DNA from: Halegenticoccus soli
GTDB taxonomy: Archaea > Halobacteriota > Halobacteria > Halobacteriales > Haloferacaceae
NCBI RefSeq assembly: GCF_002844195.1
Contig: NZ_PEND01000002.1
Span: 310,001-374,000, forward strand
Direction of reading: 5' to 3'
DNA: 64,000 nucleotides
Positions 27,914 to 36,720 of this stretch are shown one piece after another. The notes under the pieces are model-generated. The model saw only the letters and a list, made by a program, of their open reading frames with translations, made no database searches and was not told where the DNA came from. A program made the position numbers and the translations under genes. Every line of letters begins with the position of its first letter. Position 1 is the first letter of the stretch.

Positions 27914-28363
27914 TCAGCTCGGCGCGTACGTCCCCGTCAGCGTGGCCTCGGCGAGGACGTGCCCGTCCATCGCCTCCTGCACCTCGGCCTTCGTCGATCC
28001 GGGATCGAGCGGGAGGCGGGTGTCGAGCGCGTACAGCCGGAACCGGTACGCGTGCTCCCGATCCGGCGGGTTCGGCCCCCCGTACCCCCGCTCGTCGTAG
28101 TCGTTCCGGCCCTCCGCCGCCTCGTCGGCCGTCCAGTCCTCCGTGATCTCCTCCGTGTCGGGGTCGACGTTCCAGACCGCCCAGTGGGTCCACACTTTCC
28201 CCGCGGGCTCTCTCGCGTCCGGGTCGTCGACGAGGAGGACGAGCGACGCCGCGCCGTCCGGCACGTCCTCGATCCGCAACGGGGGGTTCACGTTCTCCTC
28301 CCTGTAGCCGTGCCGCCGCGGGATCGGCTCGCCGTCGCCGAACGCTGGGCTCGTGAGTCGCAT
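27914..28363 (-). CDS. PEBP family (YbhB/YbcL type) protein
   Basis: Phosphatidylethanolamine-binding-protein fold of 149 aa. The anion/ligand-binding signature is present: LLVDDPDAREPAGKVWTHW and, further on, YGGPNPPDREHAYRF. No signal peptide is seen. The ligand in archaea is unknown. The start at 28363 (MRLTSPAF) matches family starts. Confidence 0.9.
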   Translation of the reverse strand: MRLTSPAFGDGEPIPRRHGYREENVNPPLRIEDVPDGAASLVLLVDDPDAREPAGKVWTHWAVWNVDPDTEEITEDWTADEAAEGRNDYDERGYGGPNPPDREHAYRFRLYALDTRLPLDPGSTKAEVQEAMDGHVLAEATLTGTYAPS

Positions 28364-28440
28364 GACGCAGTCGAGCGTTCGACCCCGACACCGAATACGT
28401 TTGCGGGTGGGTGCCAAAGCGCGCGCAGAACGACGCGATC

Positions 28441-29430
28441 TCAGGGCCCGCCGATCCGCTCCTCCGGCGGGACGAACGCCCCGACGGAGACGGTGTGGAG
28501 GGTGACCGTTCCGACCCGGAGGAGGTACGAAAGCAGGAGCGCGAGCGGCGAGAAGATGATCGCCGTCCCGACGCTCGCCACGAGCGGCAGCGACTGCGCC
28601 GGCACCGTGGTCGACGGCACCTGCCGGTACACCAGCGTCAGGTAGTACGCGACGAGCACCGCGAGCAGGCCCAGGTAGATGAGCCGCCGCGACAGTCGGG
28701 CGAGGTCCTGCTGGATGGCGATCGTCTTGAAGAACTGCCTGATCGTCGCGACGGCCTTGAGGAGCTCCAGGACCGCGTCCAGCTCGTCGCGGATCGACTC
28801 CGAGACGAGATCGCCGTACTCGCGCTGCAGGCGCATCGTCTCCGTGATGTACGCGGCGTAGGACGATCCGAAGATGACGAGCAGTGTGTCGACCGTGCTC
28901 CGGTTTTCTTCGGCCTGCTGGAGGTGTTCGGCGTACGACGCGAGGTCGTCGACGTACGAGTCGAACTCCCGGCGGACGTCGCCGTCGCGGCCGCCGCCGG
29001 ACTCCTCGACGCGGCGACGAAGCTCCGTAACGCGGTCCTGGAGCGTATCGGCTACGAGGACGAGAAACGCCCCCGGATCGTTCGGGCTCGAAGCGCGGCC
29101 AGCGAGGCGTTCGACGTTCCGTCTGAATGCGAGGTTCCCCTCCAGCGTGTCCGTCAGCTCCGACGGGGAGCCGAACACCCGCGACAGGATGAGCTGGTTG
29201 ATCGACAGCGTCACGGTGACGAGCGTGAGCAGTCCCGCGAGGACGCCGCTGCGGAGCATCGGCGCGAGCCGGCTGTTCGGTCCGAGATCGATCAGCGTCG
29301 CCTTGTTGAGCGCCAGCGTGAGCAGGAACACGCCGAGCACGATGACGGCCGCCACCACCGTTCGGCTGCCGCTCAGCAGGTACCAGTGGACGATCGTGGG
29401 ATGCCGCTTTCCCTCGGCGGGCGCATTCAT
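28441..29430 (-). CDS. Four-helix membrane protein with large cytosolic helical domain (paralogue A)
   Basis: Protein of 329 aa. Two N-terminal membrane helices (about 23-42 and 60-80) are followed by a ~150-residue soluble coiled region, then two C-terminal membrane helices (about 230-250 and 270-295). Conserved blocks are TVTLSINQLILSRVFGSP, a TIRQFFKTIAIQQDLARLSR segment and LSYLLRVGTVTLHTVSVGAFVPPEER. The same order and motifs occur in the gene at 53277, so the two are paralogues. Function unknown; layout recalls sensor or channel-like bestrophin-shaped proteins, but no such motif is present. Confidence 0.75.
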   Translation of the reverse strand: MNAPAEGKRHPTIVHWYLLSGSRTVVAAVIVLGVFLLTLALNKATLIDLGPNSRLAPMLRSGVLAGLLTLVTVTLSINQLILSRVFGSPSELTDTLEGNLAFRRNVERLAGRASSPNDPGAFLVLVADTLQDRVTELRRRVEESGGGRDGDVRREFDSYVDDLASYAEHLQQAEENRSTVDTLLVIFGSSYAAYITETMRLQREYGDLVSESIRDELDAVLELLKAVATIRQFFKTIAIQQDLARLSRRLIYLGLLAVLVAYYLTLVYRQVPSTTVPAQSLPLVASVGTAIIFSPLALLLSYLLRVGTVTLHTVSVGAFVPPEERIGGP

Positions 29431-29651
29431 GGCGTCCCGGCGACCGCGCGATCGGCGGCGTCGCCCCGCGCGACTCGTCTCTCGGCGTCGAAGGCCGTCG
29501 CTCTCCGGCTCGAAACCCGACCCCGACCCGTCGTTCGTCCGTTCGTCATCTCAGTCGAGTGAACGAACCGCCGACGCGGAAATAAGTACAACGGCCGCCC
29601 GACGCGACCGTATGGGGCACTCGGGGACGACTGGAACCGCGGACCCGCCGC

Positions 29652-31466
29652 TCAGGGCGCGTAGTAGTACTCACCCTGTTTTTTCTGCTTGCGGTCGAGC
29701 TGGCTGCCGGGCTTGTTGATTCGCGGGCGGCCCGTCCGCTCGTCCCGGCGGAAGGTGATGTCGAGGTCGGCGAGGAAGTCGTTCATGCCGTCGCGCATCC
29801 CCTGCGGCTTCGACGCGCGTCCGCGCCGCGCGGGCTCGCCGTCGAACACCATCAGGCGGTCGGCGAGCAGGTCGATCATGTAGATGTCGTGGTCGATCAC
29901 CATCACCGTCGCGTCGTGGTTCTCGGCGTACCGGCGGACGGCGCTCGTCGCCTGCACGCGCTGTTCGACGTCGAGGTGGGCGGAGGGCTCGTCCAGGAGG
30001 TAGAGGTCCGCCTCCTTCGAGAGGCAGGCGGCGATGGCGACGCGCTGCCGTTCGCCCCCCGAGAGGTCCGTGAGGTTCTGCTCCATGATGCGGTTGAGCT
30101 GGAGCGGCCCCGCGATCTCGGTGTTCCAGAACGACGTGCCGAAGTCGTCCGTGATCGACGAGAGGAAGGCGTCGACCCGCATCGGCTGGTCGATCTCGAT
30201 GTACTGCGGCTTGTAGGAGATGTCGAGGTGGAAGTCGAGCTCGCCCTCGTCGGGTTCGAGCGCCCCCGCGAACATCTTCGCGAGGGTCGACTTCCCGATG
30301 CCGTTCGGCCCGACGATGCCGAGCACCTCGCTGTGGTGGATCGCGCCGCCTTCGACCGCCAGCGAGAACTCGCCCTCGCCGTAGGACTTCGTCAGGTCGG
30401 GGTACTCGACGAGCACGTCGTCCTTCGCGGTCTGTCTCGGGGCGTGCTCCTCGAAGGTGATCGCCTCCGGTCGGATGCGCATGTTCTCGTTCGTGAGGTA
30501 CCCCTTCAGGTACTCGTTGATGCCGTTCCGGACGGATTTCGGGTCCGTGACGACGCCGAACGCGCCGGGCTCGCCGTACGCCACGTGAAGGGTGTCCGCG
30601 AGGAGGTCTAGCACCGCGAGGTCGTGTTCGACGACGAGCATCGACCGCTCGTCGTCCTCGGCGAGCTCCTGGATCAGCCGCGCCGCGACGACGCGCTGGC
30701 CGATGTCGAGGTACGGGGTGATCTCGTCCAGGAAGTAGAAGTCGGCGTCGCGGGCGAGCGTCGCCGCGATCGCGACGCGCTGGAGCTCGCCGCCGGAGAT
30801 GGAGTCGATCGGCTGGTCCATCACCGGCCGGATGCCGAGCCGATCGACGAGGCCGTCGAGCACGCCGCGCTCGTCCGTCCGCTCCAGCAGCGCGCGGGTG
30901 TTGCCCGAGAAGCGCTTCGGAATCTGATCGACGTACTGCGGCTTGCGGGCGACCGTGATCTCGCCCTCCATCAGCTCCTCGACGTAGTTCTGGAGCTCCG
31001 TCCCGCGGTAGCGGTCGAGGACGGCGTCCCAGTCGGGCTCGGCTCCGTAGTCGCCGAGATTCGGCGTGATCTCCCGGGCGAGGATCCGAACGGCCGTGGA
31101 CTTCCCGATGCCGTTCGGTCCGAGGATGCCCGTCACCCGGCCGCCTTCGGGAACCGGCAGCCCGTAGAGGGCGAAGGCGTTCTCGCCGTAGCGGTGGGTC
31201 GGCTCGTCGGTCAGCTCCTGCGGGAGGTTGATGATCTCGATCGCGTCGAACGGGCACTTCTCGACGCAGATGCCGCACGTCTCGCCGAGGCAGATCTCCT
31301 CGCTGATGCGGATCTGGTTCGGGTCGCCCTCGTCGGCGTCCTCGCCGCGGAGCGTGATGCACTCCTTCCCGGTGCGGTTCGGCGGGCAGTAGTTGCTGCA
31401 CTCGTAGTTGCACCGGTCGGGCTGGCACCTGTCGAGGTCGACGACGGCGATGCTGTGTTCGGCCAT
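29652..31466 (-). CDS. rli1: Ribosome recycling ATPase ABCE1 (Rli1)
   Basis: Essential Fe-S ABC protein of 604 aa that splits ribosomes after termination. The N-terminal domain carries two 4Fe-4S cluster motifs (CxxDRCNYECSNYCP region and CLGETCGICVEKCPFDAI). Two nucleotide-binding domains follow, each with a Walker A GPNGIGKST, signature motifs SGGELQRVAIAATL and SGGERQRVAIAACL, and Walker B sites. Start chosen at MAEHSIAVVDLDRC (31466). The EMC6-like gene lies two bases upstream on the same strand. Confidence 0.96.
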   Translation of the reverse strand: MAEHSIAVVDLDRCQPDRCNYECSNYCPPNRTGKECITLRGEDADEGDPNQIRISEEICLGETCGICVEKCPFDAIEIINLPQELTDEPTHRYGENAFALYGLPVPEGGRVTGILGPNGIGKSTAVRILAREITPNLGDYGAEPDWDAVLDRYRGTELQNYVEELMEGEITVARKPQYVDQIPKRFSGNTRALLERTDERGVLDGLVDRLGIRPVMDQPIDSISGGELQRVAIAATLARDADFYFLDEITPYLDIGQRVVAARLIQELAEDDERSMLVVEHDLAVLDLLADTLHVAYGEPGAFGVVTDPKSVRNGINEYLKGYLTNENMRIRPEAITFEEHAPRQTAKDDVLVEYPDLTKSYGEGEFSLAVEGGAIHHSEVLGIVGPNGIGKSTLAKMFAGALEPDEGELDFHLDISYKPQYIEIDQPMRVDAFLSSITDDFGTSFWNTEIAGPLQLNRIMEQNLTDLSGGERQRVAIAACLSKEADLYLLDEPSAHLDVEQRVQATSAVRRYAENHDATVMVIDHDIYMIDLLADRLMVFDGEPARRGRASKPQGMRDGMNDFLADLDITFRRDERTGRPRINKPGSQLDRKQKKQGEYYYAP

Positions 31467-31468
31467 GG

Positions 31469-31783
31469 TCAGAAGGTGACGCCGGCGGAGAGCAGGATCG
31501 CGTACGTGATGAACCAGAGCGTGAAGGTCATGAACGCGACGTAGATGTAGTCCTTGGGCCCGAACTCCTCCACGTCGACGCCGACCAGCCGCAGCAGCGG
31601 GAACTGCGCGAGCACGAAGGCCCCGAGCACCAGCACGGACTGGACGTCCCGGGCCGCCGCCACAGTCGTGCCGAAGAGGAATCCGGACACGAGGCCCGCA
31701 GCCACGCCGGCGAGGCAGGCGAGCGTCGTGACCGTCACCCCCCGCATGTGGTCGGAGAGGCCGGTAGCCGTTTGCGTAGCCAT
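31469..31783 (-). CDS. EMC6-like archaeal membrane protein
   Basis: Protein of 104 aa with three hydrophobic helices. A short polar N-terminus ends in GLSDHMRGVTVTT. The signature VEEFGPKDYIYVAFMTFTLWFITYAILL at the end is typical of the archaeal EMC6-like family. Its stop is two bases before the ABCE1 start, so it leads that operon. A role in membrane-protein insertion is suggested by the EMC homology and the link to a ribosome recycling factor. Confidence 0.8.
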   Translation of the reverse strand: MATQTATGLSDHMRGVTVTTLACLAGVAAGLVSGFLFGTTVAAARDVQSVLVLGAFVLAQFPLLRLVGVDVEEFGPKDYIYVAFMTFTLWFITYAILLSAGVTF

Positions 31784-31990
31784 GTTCGAAGGTGCGGTAG
31801 CGGGCGTCAAAAGGCGTTCGATTGCGCCGGGATTCGGCTCGAAACGCGCGCTGCGCCGGACGGGTTTCCGACGCGTTCGTCCGTCCGTTGTCTCCGTCCG
31901 GCGTCTCCGTCAGACGTCTTCCCCCGCCCGACATACCAGTCGTCCGATCGGCGTCCCGCTTTTATGCGAGAACGGTGTACCCTCCACGTG

Positions 31991-32146
31991 ATGACTTCGT
32001 CCGCCACCAGCGCGTGTCCGCTCTGCGACCACGCGTGCGCCGACCGGAACCACCTCCGCCAGCACCTGCACAGACACCACCGGAAGATCGAACTGATCGA
32101 CACGTACCTGGAGACGACGGACCGGCGTCGACCCATCGAGGCGTAG
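31991..32146 (+). CDS. Short C2H2-type zinc finger protein
   Basis: Protein of 51 aa consisting almost only of one finger: C9-x2-C12-x12-H25-x3/4-H29/H30 (ACPLCDHACADRNHLRQHLH). Such single-finger mini proteins are frequent in haloarchaea. It may bind nucleic acid or protein. A GTG three bases upstream is an alternative start. Confidence 0.7.
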   Translation: MTSSATSACPLCDHACADRNHLRQHLHRHHRKIELIDTYLETTDRRRPIEA

Positions 32147-32312
32147 CGAAAGTCCCGGCCCGTCCCCGTCCCCGCATCCGCTTGCTGTCGACGCCCCGTC
32201 CCGCTGTCGACGCTCCGCCGCGACGTCGGCCTCTCGTCGTTCGGTCGACGAACGTCCGGAGCGGCGGTCGGTCATCAATCTTTATGCCGGTGGCGCGTTT
32301 CGATTCGTAACG

Positions 32313-32633
32313 ATGGCTGGAACAGACAAAGAGAGCCTCGACGATCTCCCGCCGAGCGCGAAGTTGGTGTTCAAAGTACTGGAGTACAACGGCCCGCTCA
32401 CGCAGAAAGGGATCGTCGAGGAATCGATGCTGTCGGCCCGGACGGTTCGGTACGCCCTCGAACGGCTGGAGGGCATCGGCGTCGTCGACGAGGACGTGTA
32501 CTTCGCCGACGCCCGCCAGAACCTCTACCAACTGAACACCGAGGCCGACGGGGGTCAGGAGTCGATCGACTCCCGGACCCGCGGAAACTCCGAGAGCTCG
32601 GAGGAGAAAACCGAGGCGTGCTGCGCCGAATAA
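32313..32633 (+). CDS. Winged-helix transcriptional regulator (MarR/TrmB-like)
   Basis: Protein of 106 aa. Residues 12-75 form a winged helix: LPPSAKLVFKVLEYNGPLT, a recognition helix in SARTVRYALERLEGIG, and the wing YFADARQNLYQL. The tail is polar and ends in EACCAE, a vicinal Cys pair that could sense redox or metal. The gene has its own promoter (ATCTTTATGCC upstream). Target genes unknown. Confidence 0.82.
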   Translation: MAGTDKESLDDLPPSAKLVFKVLEYNGPLTQKGIVEESMLSARTVRYALERLEGIGVVDEDVYFADARQNLYQLNTEADGGQESIDSRTRGNSESSEEKTEACCAE

Positions 32634-32996
32634 CTCAGTTCTGCTCGCCGTAGACCCGATCCTACCACCGCTCGGTCCGTCGCGCGGCCGGCACGGCACC
32701 CCGGACCCCACGTTTTTCGCGCCTCCGAGCCGCCGGGCCGCCTATCGTCCCCGTGGGATCCTCTCGTCGGCGAATTAGAGCGTTTCAGCGGCTCTGGGGT
32801 CGCCGACGCGGTGATCAGCTACTTCCAACCGGCCCGGAACGTCGAGTGAGAACACGGAGATCCAGGGGGCCGCGACGAGTCAGAAGCGATTCGTCGGTTT
32901 CGTACCCGATCGGGCGAATTGAAGCCACCGGGCCAGTTCTCGCCTACGTCCCGAAGTGAAGTCGCCCCATGCGCCGACGAACCCCCGTCGTCGCGG
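32634..32996. other. Intergenic stretch without a supported gene
   Basis: 363 bp between two converging genes. Composition is less GC-rich than coding DNA around it. No ribosomal start with a family-like product is seen in any frame, and no strong hairpin. It may contain terminators of both genes. Confidence 0.4.
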
Positions 32997-34877
32997 CTAC
33001 GCCGGCACGACGGTGATCTGCCGCTTCCGATCGATCGCGTTCTCCAGTTCGTCGGCGATGGCGCTGCCGCGCGACACCTGGATGTCGCCGCCGCGGCCGA
33101 CGGTCGCGGTGAAGAGGTACTCGCCGCCCGCCCGCACCTCGACGGTCTCGCCGACGTGCTCGTCCATCCGGATGACCACGTGGCGGGAGGTGATCTCGGG
33201 CGTGACGACCTCGCCCTCGGGCTCGCCGACCTCCCCGCCGTACGACGCGCCGCCGCTTCCGCCACCGCCACCGCGGCCGCCGCTACCGCCGAACTGCGGG
33301 TTGTCCTCGTGGGTCCGGACGTCGATGTCGATGCCGAGGCGCTCTTCGATGTCGTTGATGCGGCCGCCGCCCTTGCCGATGACGTAGGAGATGTCGTCCT
33401 CCTCGACGTACACGACCGCCTTGTCGCCCCCTTTGAGCCGCACGTCGACGTGCCCGCGGGCGACCGAGCGGATCTCGCGCTCGATCTCCTGGCGGGCGAT
33501 GCGGTTGACGCCCGTGTCGTCGCCGTCGCCCTCCCGGAGCGGGACCGTGACGACCTGCCGGTTGAACGAGTAGATCTCGTACACCGGGCGGCCGGTCTCG
33601 AAGTCGCGGACCTGGATGACCGGGCGGGCGAGGTCTTCGGCCGTGAGTCCCTCCGGCACCTTCACCTCGGTCGTCACGTCGTACACCGTGTGGACCTCCC
33701 CCGCGTCGATGTAGACGACGGTGTCGACGACCTGCGGGATCATGCCGAGTTCGACGCGGCCGACGAGCCGCTGGAGCGCGTCGATGGCGCGCGTGGCGTG
33801 GACGACGCCGACCATCCCGACCCCGGCGAGGCGCATGTCGGAGAAGACGCCGAAGTCCTCCGTCTTCCTGACCTCGTCGTAGATCGTGTAGTCCGGGCGG
33901 ACCAGGAGCAGCGAGTCGGCGGTCTTCTCCATCTGCCCGGCGAGGGCGGTGTACTGGGTGATCTCCGGGCCGACCTGCAGGTCGCGCGGCTTTTCCATCG
34001 TCTTGACCGCGTAGTCGTTGTCGTTGAGGAACTCGGCGACCGCCTGCGCGAACGTCGACTTGCCCGCCCCCGGCGCGCCGGAGATGAGGACGCCGCGCTG
34101 GCGCTCGGCGAGGCGCTCTTTGAGCTCGTCCGCGAACTCGTAGTCTTCGAGGTCGGTCTTGACGATGGGGCGGACCGCGGTGATCTCGAGGGCGTCCGCG
34201 AACGGCGGACGGGCGACGGCTATCCGGAAGTCGTGGAACTGGACGATCGTCATCCCGGGCTCCTGGAGCTCGATGAACCCCTCGGGGCTGGCGCGGGCGC
34301 TCTCCTCGACGTCGTGCGCCCACGACCGCAGCTGCTCCTCGGTGGTGACGTCGTCGCGGATGGTCTGGTAGTGCATGTCGCCGATCTCGCCGCGCTTTGC
34401 CTTCGGCCGCGTCCCCACCTTCAGGTGGACGCTCATCGTCCCCTCGTCGAAGAACTCCTCGATGGCGAGGTGTTCGACGTCGCGCCCGCGCGGCTCGACG
34501 TACTCGACCGCGAGGCCCTTCGCCTTGCTGACCTCCGCCTGGACGGCGTCGCTCGTCAGGAGCGTCGCGTCGTGTTCGGCCGCGATATCACGGATGAGGG
34601 CGTCGACGTCGCCCTCGTGGGCGGCGTCCTGTTCCCCCGCGCTCGGCCGACGGCCGACGAACTCGACCGACACCTCGCCCTCGTCGGCGTACCCGACGAG
34701 GCGCTGTAGCTCCTCGAGGCCCTCCCAACCGCTGTCGTGTCCGGCGTTCGCCTGCGATTCGAGCTCGCCGACGACCGCCTCCGGGACGAACACGGTCGCG
34801 TCGGCGTACGCCCCCGAGTCGATCCGCTCGGACACGCGACCGTCGATGACCGCGCTCGTGTCCGGCACTACGTTCAT
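32997..34877 (-). CDS. PIN domain - PilT-type ATPase - KH domain protein
   Basis: Protein of 626 aa conserved across archaea. The N-terminal PIN domain (MNVVPDTSAVIDGR, then TLLTSDAVQAEV) spans about 1-150 and has acidic nuclease-type residues. A PilT/VirB11-like ATPase follows with Walker A GAPGAGKST near residue 267 and VRPDYTIYDEVR. A KH motif YVIGKGGGRINDIEERLG lies around residue 510, then a Gly-rich linker and a TRAM-like beta domain. It probably acts on RNA in an ATP-dependent way; its exact job is unproven. The start at 34877 is set by the PIN motif. Confidence 0.92.
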   Translation of the reverse strand: MNVVPDTSAVIDGRVSERIDSGAYADATVFVPEAVVGELESQANAGHDSGWEGLEELQRLVGYADEGEVSVEFVGRRPSAGEQDAAHEGDVDALIRDIAAEHDATLLTSDAVQAEVSKAKGLAVEYVEPRGRDVEHLAIEEFFDEGTMSVHLKVGTRPKAKRGEIGDMHYQTIRDDVTTEEQLRSWAHDVEESARASPEGFIELQEPGMTIVQFHDFRIAVARPPFADALEITAVRPIVKTDLEDYEFADELKERLAERQRGVLISGAPGAGKSTFAQAVAEFLNDNDYAVKTMEKPRDLQVGPEITQYTALAGQMEKTADSLLLVRPDYTIYDEVRKTEDFGVFSDMRLAGVGMVGVVHATRAIDALQRLVGRVELGMIPQVVDTVVYIDAGEVHTVYDVTTEVKVPEGLTAEDLARPVIQVRDFETGRPVYEIYSFNRQVVTVPLREGDGDDTGVNRIARQEIEREIRSVARGHVDVRLKGGDKAVVYVEEDDISYVIGKGGGRINDIEERLGIDIDVRTHEDNPQFGGSGGRGGGGGSGGASYGGEVGEPEGEVVTPEITSRHVVIRMDEHVGETVEVRAGGEYLFTATVGRGGDIQVSRGSAIADELENAIDRKRQITVVPA

Positions 34878-35008
34878 ATGAGTACTGCGTAGGCGAGCCT
34901 GATAAGAGTATATAACGGCCCGCGTCCGCGGCCGGAGCCACGCGGCGCCTCGTCGCCGTCCCCGGGCGGAATCTGTCGAGCGCGGATTCTTCCGAGACGG
35001 CGTCCGCT

Positions 35009-35114
35009 CACAGGGGTTATCGTAGCCGACCGGAGGGAACGAGCCCCCGGCCGGGTACGGGAGATCGATCCCGCGAGAAGAGTGCCTTTGAACTCCTCCG
35101 ATAACCCCTCTCAG
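35009..35114. repeat. 106-bp inverted-repeat element (E2)
   Basis: Perfect 11-bp arms AGGGGTTATCG (35012-35022) and CGATAACCCCT (35099-35109) enclose about 76 bp. The left end reads CACAGGGG and the right end CTCTCAG, as in E1 at 19681. The right end contains the stop codon of the acidic gene at 35111. Confidence 0.8.
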
Positions 35115-35356
35115 CCCTCCTCGGCGTCGTCCGGCGAGCCGTGTTCCGATTCGACCCACTCCTCCTCGTCGGCGCTCGCCTCCCCGTCCTCACCTTCGTC
35201 CTCGCTTTTCTCCGCTTCTTTTTCCTCCTCCTCTTCCCCCTCGTCCGAGTCGCCCTCGCGGCGGTTCGTCTGTTCGACGGCGTCCACGTCCTGCTCGCCG
35301 CCGCCGTACTGTTCCTGATCCCCTTCGTTCTCCGAGTTGTCGGTGTCTTCGGTCAC
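35111..35356 (-). CDS. Highly acidic Glu-rich small protein
   Basis: Protein of 81 aa with a GTG start. It contains about one third Glu plus Asp, including the tract GEEEEEKEAEKSEDEGEDGE, and no hydrophobic core. It is likely disordered. The opposite strand has a hydrophobic open frame of similar size, but acidic low-complexity proteins are common in haloarchaea and this strand fits better. Its stop codon is in the E2 repeat. Function unknown. Confidence 0.5.
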   Translation of the reverse strand: MTEDTDNSENEGDQEQYGGGEQDVDAVEQTNRREGDSDEGEEEEEKEAEKSEDEGEDGEASADEEEWVESEHGSPDDAEEG

Positions 35357-35464
35357 GATTGCTCCCTCCGCCTCCGAGTTGGGCGCGGCGGCGGTTAACT
35401 TCGCTGCGCGGAAAAGCAAGGGGCCGTCGGGTCGCTTAATGCGACGGGCGTCCGTGTCGCACCC

Positions 35465-36622
35465 ATGCAAACGGTCACAGAACTCGCCCGCGCGCTCGTT
35501 TCGATCCCCAGCCACGAGGACGAGACCGCGGCGGGCGACGCCATCGAGGCGTGGCTCCGCGAGCACGCGGACGCCGACGTGCTGCGCGACGCCGCCGGGA
35601 ACGTCATCGCCCGAAAGGGCTCCGGGGACGTCTCGCTCGCGCTGGTCGGTCACCACGACGTGGTCCCCCCGGCCGACGAACAGACCGACGAGGACGGCGG
35701 GTACGTCGTCGAGGTGCGCGACGGCCGGCTGTACGGCCGCGGCGCCGCGGACATGAAGGGGGCCGTCGCGGCCGCGATGGTCGCCTTCCGGGACGCGGAC
35801 CCCTCGTGCGAGCTCGTCTTCGCCAGCTTCGTCGGCGAGGAGGTCGGCGGGACGGGCGCGCGGGCGGCCATCGAGGGGACCGCCGACGCACGCGGACGGA
35901 GCGGATCAGAAGCTCGCGGAGACGCGTCCGAAGCTCGCGGGAGCGGCGCCGACTCCCGCGGCGGGTTCGCACCCGACTACGCCATCGTCGGCGAGGGCTC
36001 GACGAACTACTCCGCGGAGGGCGTGACCGACGTGGTCGTCGCCCACAAGGGCCGCCGCGGGAGCACCATCACGGCGCGGGGCGAGGCCGTCCACGCGAGC
36101 GTCCCCGAAACCGGGGTGAACGCCGTCTACCGCGCGTGCGACGCGGTCGACGTCGTCCGGGACATGGCGTTCCCGGCGGTCGAGGTGTTCGGCGAGCGGG
36201 TCCGCGGGAGCGTCGCGGTCACCGGAATCGACGGCGGGTCGGCGTGGAACGTCGTTCCCGAGACGTGCACCGTGACGGTCGACGAGCGGACGGTCCCCGG
36301 CGAGCGCGCCCCGCTGGAGCGCGTCGAGGAGATCGAGGGCGTCACCTGGCGGGTGGATCAGGACCTCCCGCCGATGGCCTGCGACGACGAGGCGTTCGCC
36401 GAGACGGTGCTCGACGCCGCCCGCCGCGTCCAGGAGGGCGAGCCGCAGCTCGTGACGAAGCCGCACGCGACCGACGCCGGGTGGCTCGCGCAGGCCGGGA
36501 CGACGTGCGTCGTCTGCGGCGCGTCCGAACCGGGCGAGGCGCACACGAAAACCGAGAGCGTGGGTCTGGACGTACTGGACCGCTGCTACCGGATCTACCG
36601 CAACGCGGCGGAGTCGCTGTGA
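35465..36622 (+). CDS. M20 family metallopeptidase (DapE/ArgE-like)
   Basis: Cytosolic di-zinc hydrolase of 385 aa. Metal and catalytic residues are seen: H63 and D65 in LVGHHDVVPP, D96 in YGRGAADMKGA, E125-E126 in SFVGEEVGG, and a late TKPHATDAGWLA His segment. A dimerisation lid domain lies in the middle. Family members cleave N-acyl amino acids or succinyl-diaminopimelate; haloarchaea lack peptidoglycan, so the substrate is open. Residues ~140-167 are an extra Arg/Ser/Gly-rich insert encoded by a short duplicated DNA tract. Confidence 0.87.
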   Translation: MQTVTELARALVSIPSHEDETAAGDAIEAWLREHADADVLRDAAGNVIARKGSGDVSLALVGHHDVVPPADEQTDEDGGYVVEVRDGRLYGRGAADMKGAVAAAMVAFRDADPSCELVFASFVGEEVGGTGARAAIEGTADARGRSGSEARGDASEARGSGADSRGGFAPDYAIVGEGSTNYSAEGVTDVVVAHKGRRGSTITARGEAVHASVPETGVNAVYRACDAVDVVRDMAFPAVEVFGERVRGSVAVTGIDGGSAWNVVPETCTVTVDERTVPGERAPLERVEEIEGVTWRVDQDLPPMACDDEAFAETVLDAARRVQEGEPQLVTKPHATDAGWLAQAGTTCVVCGASEPGEAHTKTESVGLDVLDRCYRIYRNAAESL

Positions 36623-36720
36623 CGGGTGCCGTGACGGCTCCCACCGCGCTCTTTCGGGCCGCCCCGACTCGCGCTGACCGCCTACCCAGCCTGAAGCGCC
36701 TCGAACTCCGTCCCGTCGCG

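Noticed and set aside
35141-35398. Hydrophobic 85-codon plus-strand frame opposite the acidic gene
   Set aside because: Codons for Glu/Asp read in reverse give Leu/Phe/Val. The minus-strand acidic product fits haloarchaeal style better, though certainty is modest.
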